From UBA2100 sp964399345 (lineage in GTDB: Bacteria; Patescibacteriota; Minisyncoccia; Phycocordibacterales; UBA2100): a stretch of 64,000 nt of DNA. Positions 59,801 to 64,000 of the stretch are shown here, one piece after another. Location: positions 36,079-100,078 of the forward strand of contig CAYNQE010000001.1 in NCBI GenBank assembly GCA_964399345.1. The letters run 5' to 3'. The notes beneath the pieces were generated by a model. It saw nothing but the letters and a program-made list of their open reading frames with translations. It was not told the DNA's origin and searched no databases. Position numbers and translations under genes: made by a program. Numbering within the stretch: the stretch's first letter is position 1; each line of letters opens with the position of its first letter.

Positions 59801-60246
59801 TCCCCCAGTGGATTGTCTTTAAAATATTTTTTGCTGTCAGATACAAGCTTCTTTACATGCTCGGGAACCTGAACCCCTTCTTGGAAACGTAATTTATTTC
59901 TCTCTGCTCTATAGATGATGTAGCCTTTTGCAGTATTTACGTAATCAGAAAGAATCAACTGCTTTTCAACCTCATCTTGCATACCTTCAACACTTGGAAT
60001 GAAGTCCTTGTGCTTTCTTGCAGTGCGTACCAAATCGCTAACAACCTTGTGTGCAACCATGGCAGACTCTTCGGACGATCCTTCACCTGAGGCTTGCATT
60101 GCTTTTAGAATTGCTAGTTCAATCTTTGAAAAATCAAAGGGAACTACCTTCCCATTCCTCTTTCGAATGTTTGGGACGAACTTGTTGTATTTTCCGGAGA
60201 CAGCTACAGCCGTCTTCTTTGTTGAAGATTTTCTTGCCATGCGCAT
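56815..60246 (-). CDS. nrdJ: Class II (B12-dependent) ribonucleotide reductase with intein
   Basis: Makes deoxyribonucleotides with adenosylcobalamin, needing no NrdB. Of 1143 residues, 362 (477-838) are an intein. The extein has an ATP-cone (about 24-118), the class II core with RRCNVCAYNCSF (221-232) and SMCGTGVGYSVE, the NPCGEI active-site motif rebuilt after splicing (N475, P476, C839), CVKPSGTVSQ further on and the redox pair CAGGLC near the C-terminus. No coenzyme B12 biosynthesis genes are in the window. Splicing must occur for activity because the intein sits right before the radical cysteine. Confidence 0.92.
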   Translation of the reverse strand: MRMARKSSTKKTAVAVSGKYNKFVPNIRKRNGKVVPFDFSKIELAILKAMQASGEGSSEESAMVAHKVVSDLVRTARKHKDFIPSVEGMQDEVEKQLILSDYVNTAKGYIIYRAERNKLRFQEGVQVPEHVKKLVSDSKKYFKDNPLGEFVYLRSYARWIKDEGRRETWIETVERYMSFMKENLGKKLSEKEYAEVQEAILRQEIMPSMRLMQFAGDAARRCNVCAYNCSFTAPSKLSDFAEIMYLSMCGTGVGYSVETQNIQQLPLIKKQTGVMVKTHVVGDSKEGWCDALTLGLKTWYTGKDIKFDFSEVRPAGARLSVMGGKSSGPDPLKSLLVFARERIMANQGRRLRNLDAHDIICKIGECVVAGGVRRSAMISLSDLDDELVRDSKKGQFYMTDPHRAIANNSAVYDDKPSNEQFMDEWVTLMKGGTGERGIFNRSSLLGTLPERRVELLKNKYKSIDWAGEIGNLGTNPCVTDDTWVMTSDGSRQVKELINIPFTALVNGEEHISKKGFFETGTKKVFQVTTNRGFSFKATGNHEVLTVGYKSRKVQNNVWKRVDSLQSQDQVILHNHRGSSWGGRGIHKEGWLLGSLVGDGNIQKSGQANLDFWGADKEYMMNHAVSLVHETVGARSDLVGHVAKTGYARVQSAQLGIYATKFDISYGSKVVTDLVEKSSSEFTEGFLQGWFDADGSVQGNHIKGVSVRLASSSLPCLKRVQRMLARLGVISTVYENRRNEHVKLMPDGNGGMKEYICRSQHELAITNENIHIFANRVGFVDPEKRAKLAKAIGSYKRVPNAEPFSSKVISVVPMGVEKVYDCTVPGPHAFDGNGVYLHNCGEIILQSKQFCNLSEVICRKGDTEKTLLRKARLATILGTYQSSLSNFGYLSKQWKENCEAERLLGVSLTGQWDCSTVRKPEVLRKLKVEVNKVNKKYAAKLGVPQSSATTCVKPSGTVSQTFDCASGMHPRNSEYYIRRIRISATDSLFKMLRDQGVPYHPEVGQTMEDANTYVFEFPVKAPKGAILKDDISALDQLEHWKDVKVNYTEHNPSVTISIGDDEWIQVANWVYENWDIAGGLAFLPRNDHVYQLAPYEEINKATYEKLYKTVEHIDYSKLLTYEQRDETDVKRELACAGGLCEIEI
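57733..58818 (-). mobile_element. Intein with LAGLIDADG homing endonuclease in nrdJ
   Basis: 362 codons. Block A starts with Cys1 (CVTDDTWVMTSDG), block B is TGNHEVLTV (about 538-546), the two LAGLIDADG motifs are LLGSLVGDG (591-599) and FLQGWFDADG (685-694), and blocks F/G read VYDCTVPGPHAFDGNG and VYLHN followed by Cys+1. All residues needed for protein splicing (Cys1, His in block B, His-Asn, Cys+1) are visible, as are both catalytic acids of the endonuclease. Confidence 0.95.
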
Positions 60247-60371
60247 TTGGTCTTATTAGTAATAGTTCTCAATATTTGAGATCTTCTCCCATTCTACATC
60301 CGTACAAACTTCACCCAACAAAAAATCCTGTGGATAGCACAGGAGAATACAGAAAATAATTATGTCCAGAA

Positions 60372-60839
60372 CTACAATCCAGTAACCCAGTCGCCTATTT
60401 CTATATTATATACTTCGGAAAATCCTGAATTTACCTCCAAAACATAGTAAGCATCACTTACGGGTTCATATATTTGCGGATACGAACTCGGATCTGCATT
60501 TTTCCAAGCATCAATTATCTTTCCTTGTCCATCTAACCAATATATATCCAATGGGAAAAGCATTCCCCTCATCCAGATCGGATACTTACCAGGCTCATCA
60601 AAAACAAAAAGTAATCCTTCGTTTCTTGGGAGAGATTCCACGCCTGAGAGCCCATTTATCCTCTCCTCTTTCGTGTCAGCCACATTTACTTTAATTCTAG
60701 TACCGTCAACTTCAATAATTTTTGAAGATTGACCCCTTGGCTCAACTGGTCCTCCTAGAATTCCCACAGATAGAAGCCCCACCACCACGGAGATCAAAAG
60801 TATCAATCCTATCAATATAGGCTTGTCAGCATCGTACAT
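60372..60839 (-). CDS. DUF192 family protein with membrane anchor
   Basis: 155 aa from the ATG chosen: one membrane helix (about 6-28) and a DUF192 domain with VADTKEERINGLSGVESLPR, GLLFVFDEPGKYPIWMRGML, PLDIYWLDGQGKIIDAW and YVLEVNSGF. The family is extracytoplasmic, function unknown. It diverges from the pseudouridine synthase gene. Confidence 0.85.
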   Translation of the reverse strand: MYDADKPILIGLILLISVVVGLLSVGILGGPVEPRGQSSKIIEVDGTRIKVNVADTKEERINGLSGVESLPRNEGLLFVFDEPGKYPIWMRGMLFPLDIYWLDGQGKIIDAWKNADPSSYPQIYEPVSDAYYVLEVNSGFSEVYNIEIGDWVTGL

Positions 60840-60860
60840 TACTACTAGTATAACGTACAT

Positions 60861-61550
60861 ATGGAATATCCAATACGAATAAATAGATTTCTGCTGTTAA
60901 AGCATTACTGCTCCCGGCGTGAGGCGGACCGTCTTATCGAACAAAGTAAAGTTACCGTTAACGGTGAGGTGGCAGTTCTAGGACAAAAAGTAACCGAGGG
61001 CGACTCGGTAGAAGTTGTTGGGATCAAAGAATATAAGTACTACATATTTAACAAACCTCGTGGGATTGTTAGCCACAACCCACAGATGGGTGAGCAAAGT
61101 GTTGAAGACGTTTCAGGACTAGAGGGAGTATCTCCCGTAGGAAGACTGGATAAAGACTCACATGGCCTTATGCTCTTAACAAACGACGGGAGAATTGTTA
61201 ACTCAATACTAAATCCCGAATATTCTCACGAAAGAGAATATGAAGTAGTTGTTGATAAGAACATAAAGGAATCTGATTTAAAGAAACTAACAAAAGGTGT
61301 AGACATAGAAGGATATATAACAAAAGAAGCTCAGTCTGAGAGACTAAGTGAGGATTCATTTTCTCTGACACTTACCGAAGGAAAGAAGCATCAAATACGT
61401 AGAATGTGTGCAGCCTTAGGATATCAGGTTAAAAACCTTAAGAGAGTTAGAATGATGCATCTAAAATTAGATGTAGAGCAAGGTGAAAACCGCGCGCTAA
61501 GTAAAGAGGAAGTTGATAGTCTACTTACTCTTGCAAATATCCCTATTTAG
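60861..61550 (+). CDS. rRNA pseudouridine synthase (RsuA/RluB/RluF family)
   Basis: 229 aa. An S4 RNA-binding domain (RINRFLLLKHYCSRREADRL, about 5-24) is followed by the catalytic domain with the motif GRLDKDSHGLMLLTNDG (about 95-111; Asp in GRLDKDS is the catalytic residue), KYYIFNKPRGIV and KKHQIRRMCAALGYQV. Which rRNA position is modified cannot be told. A TATAAC box ends six bases before the ATG. Confidence 0.92.
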   Translation: MEYPIRINRFLLLKHYCSRREADRLIEQSKVTVNGEVAVLGQKVTEGDSVEVVGIKEYKYYIFNKPRGIVSHNPQMGEQSVEDVSGLEGVSPVGRLDKDSHGLMLLTNDGRIVNSILNPEYSHEREYEVVVDKNIKESDLKKLTKGVDIEGYITKEAQSERLSEDSFSLTLTEGKKHQIRRMCAALGYQVKNLKRVRMMHLKLDVEQGENRALSKEEVDSLLTLANIPI

Positions 61551-61960
61551 ATCCAAACGGATACAATTCCAGCAATAACAAGAGTGCTTACTAACCAGTA
61601 CCCTGCATTTATAACAAAGTATTTAAAACTTTTTTGCTCCCATAAAACAGGAGTAATTAGAACAGGAACCATAAATCCAAGCCATATCCAAAACCCTAAC
61701 TCCATTGCACCTCCTAAGTCTTTAACTCCCCAAGAAAAAATAAACTGTTGAAGTACCCAAGAAAGTATTACTGCTGTAGAGAATCCAAGAAATGCCATAA
61801 GTGGTATCTTCTTTTTACCTTCTTCAACTTGTACTGGGTTTAACCTTGCAAGTGCCATCCAAACTCTTCCAAAAACCATTGGTGAATACCAAATAAATCC
61901 TACCAAAACAGCTGATAATCCACCTGCTAGAACCGCCAAAGTATTTACATCAAATCCCAT
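61547..61960 (-). CDS. DUF1761 family membrane protein
   Basis: 137 aa with four membrane helices. N-terminal VLVGFIWYSPMVFGRVWMAL and central LGFWIWLGFMVPVLITPVLW are typical of DUF1761. Function unknown. Its 3' end overlaps the pseudouridine synthase gene by four bases. Confidence 0.8.
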   Translation of the reverse strand: MGFDVNTLAVLAGGLSAVLVGFIWYSPMVFGRVWMALARLNPVQVEEGKKKIPLMAFLGFSTAVILSWVLQQFIFSWGVKDLGGAMELGFWIWLGFMVPVLITPVLWEQKSFKYFVINAGYWLVSTLVIAGIVSVWI

Positions 61961-61976
61961 AAGAATATTATTAATA

Positions 61977-62546
61977 TTAAGCTCCTAGTGCATAGTACCA
62001 AAAAGCTGCTATTTCTCTAACGACAAAGAAAGCCTCTTTTGAATACCTCCCGTTTGCGTAGAGACTATATTCAACTGAGTAATCCTTTAGCTTTCTTTGT
62101 TTTGCTAAAAGATTTATGCGCGCTAAATGAAAATCGTTTGATACTAATACGTACGAGCGTTCGTTATCTAAATTCTCTATGGTTTGCCTCGTATTGTTTC
62201 CATCGTAGTCTAATTCTATGTCTTCAAGTTCAACCTCTCGAGAATATGCAATATCTACCATTACATCAACTTCGTGTTTTCCGTAGGCTGAATCAGCTCC
62301 TGAGAATATTAAACAACTAACTCTTTCCTCGTTATATATGTCCACCGCTGTGTTTACTCTGTCATTTAGTGCATCCGACGGAGTACCTCCCGGCCAAACA
62401 GCAGCCCCAAAGACTACAGCACAGTCATATACATTAGTACTCTTCTGTACTGAATAGAAAGAACCAAGGTAGGCAAAAGTACCCAAGCCTAGTAGTAAGG
62501 TTACTATAATTAAACCTCCAAATATTTTGAAAATTAATTTAAACAC
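61977..62546 (-). CDS. DUF218/YdcF-like protein
   Basis: 189 aa with one N-terminal membrane helix and a DUF218 domain: CAVVFGAAVWPGGTPSDALN, LIFSGADSAYGKHEVDVM, NTRQTIEN (cf. the usual sT.en) and YVLVSNDFHLARINLLAKQR. Family members (YdcF, ElyC, SanA) affect envelope integrity. It lies in a four-gene minus-strand run with the DUF1761 and flavodoxin-fold genes. Confidence 0.85.
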   Translation of the reverse strand: MFKLIFKIFGGLIIVTLLLGLGTFAYLGSFYSVQKSTNVYDCAVVFGAAVWPGGTPSDALNDRVNTAVDIYNEERVSCLIFSGADSAYGKHEVDVMVDIAYSREVELEDIELDYDGNNTRQTIENLDNERSYVLVSNDFHLARINLLAKQRKLKDYSVEYSLYANGRYSKEAFFVVREIAAFWYYALGA

Positions 62547-62562
62547 TTATATAAAGTGTAAA

Positions 62563-63159
62563 CTATTTTTTAATAGGGGCAAAGTTTCTTGCTCTCTCGG
62601 AAACTCTTTGTAACATTCTATTTCTTTGTTTTTCGGATGTCCTCTTAAACATTTCTGGGAAGATATCAAAAGATTTCAAATCAATTCCACAGAAGCCTAA
62701 TACACCATGTTTCCATCTCATAGAAGTCGCTATACGGAAAAGGAAGTAAATTAGTCTGGGACCATCTGCTGTTGCAAAGATTCTTGCAGTTCGCCCTTCT
62801 AAAAGCTCGATTCTAACTCCGTTATTGTGATACTTGTACGCAAACCCGGAAGTAAAGTTCTGATCTAAGAAATTTTTTAAAATTGCAGGTGGACCAAACC
62901 ACCAAATAGGAAAGACAAAGACTATCTCATCCGCCCAGAGTATTTTAGATTGTATTAGTTTTTGAGCTGAAGTTGGTTTACAGTCTATTTTTATATTTTC
63001 ATAACACAAAAAAGGTTGTGCAAATCTCTTGTTGTATAGGTTCATTGTAAAAACCTCATTTCTCTTACTGTACTCTTTTTTTACACTGGCATAGCGCTTG
63101 GCTATTTTATGTGTAAATCCCTTACTCGCGGGATGGGCAGTTACAATTAGCACCTTCAT
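62563..63159 (-). CDS. Flavodoxin-fold NAD(P)H oxidoreductase (KefF/MdaB-like)
   Basis: 198 aa: MKVLIVTAHPASKGFTHKIA (FMN phosphate loop), VFVFPIWWFGPPAILKNFLD (about 85-104, the WW signature of the NAD(P)H dehydrogenase (quinone) group) and LLEGRTARIFATADGP. Substrate unknown; quinone or detoxification roles are usual in this family. Confidence 0.88.
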   Translation of the reverse strand: MKVLIVTAHPASKGFTHKIAKRYASVKKEYSKRNEVFTMNLYNKRFAQPFLCYENIKIDCKPTSAQKLIQSKILWADEIVFVFPIWWFGPPAILKNFLDQNFTSGFAYKYHNNGVRIELLEGRTARIFATADGPRLIYFLFRIATSMRWKHGVLGFCGIDLKSFDIFPEMFKRTSEKQRNRMLQRVSERARNFAPIKK

Positions 63160-63173
63160 GTAACTAAATTGTA

Positions 63174-64000
63174 CTACAGCTTGATCACTTCTGAGGTCTC
63201 TAGCATGTGGGCAACTAAACTCTCCTTGTCGTATTTTTTTTCAGCCTCGATCGCATCTTCTAATTTTGCCCTAGTTTCTGGGTGCTTTGGCATAAATACA
63301 GTACACGTATCATCGTGTGGTAATACTGAAATGTCGTGAGTATTTATCTCTCTTGCCCGGTCTATAATTTCTCTTTTATTCATTCCTGCAAGAGGTCTTA
63401 GTATTGGAAGATTAGTAGCCTGATCAACCACACCAATATTTTCTAATGTTTGAGAGGCTACTTGTCCTACTGCCTCACCAGTTATAATTGCCTTTGCATT
63501 ATTTTGTAAAGCGTACTTTTCAGCAGCCTCCATCATCAGTCTTCTGTAGAGAATAACTCGGAGTCTTTCGGGAGCTGAAATGGCGATTTCCTTTTGAGCA
63601 TCAAGTAGAGGCACTAGGACCAAAGTTATCGGGCCACACACTTCTTTTAAAACTTTTCCAAGTTCTTCAACTTTTTCCATTGCAGCTTTCGATGTTTGCG
63701 GATATGAATGAAAGTGCATTAGTATTGGGCGCACTCCGCGAACTGCACACATGTGAGTGGCTACAGGTGAGTCGAACCCGCCTGAGAGTAATGCGATAGC
63801 TCGTCCTGAAGATCCCACAGGAAGTCCTGAAAGACCTTGCTCCTTTACGTAGATGTAGGAAACATCTTCTAGAATTTCTACTCTTATATTTATGTCCGGC
63901 TTCTTTAGCTGTACTTCCTTTTTTCCGTCGAGTGATTTCCACACGGCGTCGCCTGCTAAAATATTCATCTCGTGTGAATCTAATTCAAAATTCTTATTCG
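63174..64000 (-). CDS. thiI: tRNA 4-thiouridine synthase ThiI (cut by window edge)
   Basis: Makes s4U8 in tRNA with sulfur from a cysteine desulfurase. The frame is open to the right edge, where the end of the THUMP region is read (FELDSHEMN). The PP-loop SGGFDSPVATHM is complete, as are ITGEAVGQVASQTLEN and the catalytic-Cys segment HDDTCTVFMPKHP. There is no rhodanese domain after it, as in Bacillus-type ThiI. The desulfurase at 16-17 kb is a likely sulfur donor. Confidence 0.93.
   Translation of the reverse strand, partial: NKNFELDSHEMNILAGDAVWKSLDGKKEVQLKKPDINIRVEILEDVSYIYVKEQGLSGLPVGSSGRAIALLSGGFDSPVATHMCAVRGVRPILMHFHSYPQTSKAAMEKVEELGKVLKEVCGPITLVLVPLLDAQKEIAISAPERLRVILYRRLMMEAAEKYALQNNAKAIITGEAVGQVASQTLENIGVVDQATNLPILRPLAGMNKREIIDRAREINTHDISVLPHDDTCTVFMPKHPETRAKLEDAIEAEKKYDKESLVAHMLETSEVIKL

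Overview
The window looks like a chromosome segment of a Candidate Phyla Radiation (Patescibacteria) bacterium, most likely a Parcubacteria-type lineage. The inference rests on trimmed informational genes (a short IF-2 without the long N-terminal region, a short ValRS), several small TrbC/VirB2-like membrane proteins with signal peptides, a P-type ATPase, RmuC, DUF4446 and PrsW, a diversity-generating retroelement (DGR) with an Avd-like protein, and low-to-moderate G+C. TGA is used as a stop (for example in the HNH gene and the DGR target), so this is not a TGA=Gly lineage. No database search was possible; all family names come from recognisable motifs.

Layout. 1-9.7 kb: cysS (partial), dnaB, recR, rplU, rmuC, a P-type ATPase, yqeY, an MFS transporter, a peroxiredoxin. 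9.7-12.7 kb: miaA, tRNA-Trp and tRNA-Tyr, each with an HTH/WxEG protein gene at its 5' end, rpmG and a pilin-like protein. 12.7-19.9 kb: clpB-like, a degenerate trypsin-like protein, a cysteine desulfurase, DUF4446, infB-rbfA-tRNA-Cys. 19.9-21.6 kb: HNH gene plus tRNA-Leu(TAA), tRNA-Lys, LAGLIDADG gene plus tRNA-Leu(TAG). 21.65-24.67 kb: a complete DGR (reverse transcriptase, avd, TR, VR, target gene) bracketed by about 140-bp diverged inverted repeats. 24.8-28.6 kb: operon of five small membrane proteins, an anchored solute-binding protein and a methyltransferase. 28.6-40.9 kb: gyrA, S1 protein, pth, lepB, a HisRS paralogue, a tandem cold-shock protein, a structured RNA, rpsU, ybeY, ftsA, ftsZ, trxB. 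40.9-50.6 kb: small genes, a surface protein, tRNA-Ser, tRNA-Glu-tsaD-valS-prsW-hsp20, tRNA-Phe with a third WxEG gene, tRNA-Arg, glutaredoxin, a FtsB-like protein, a secreted protein. 50.6-64 kb: lepA, murJ, a polytopic TPR protein, rnpB, class II ribonucleotide reductase with an intein, rluB-like, and thiI (partial).

Three themes stand out. First, five of the ten tRNA genes have an endonuclease-like ORF on the same strand ending at, or inside, the 5' end of the tRNA; three protein types have converged on this position and four of the five ORFs carry their own -10 box. Second, the DGR shows a textbook adenine-specific TR/VR difference (13 of 15 differences), an avd gene on the opposite strand without a normal start codon, a hairpin next to VR, a long palindrome in the target leader, and flanking inverted repeats. 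Third, the window has two expression grammars: about twenty genes have a -10-like box only 6-8 nt before the start codon (leaderless transcripts), while a minority (tandem cold-shock gene, a hairpin-rich RNA with a 17-codon ORF, two orphan small genes) have TTGACA -35 boxes, real Shine-Dalgarno sequences and mostly higher G+C.
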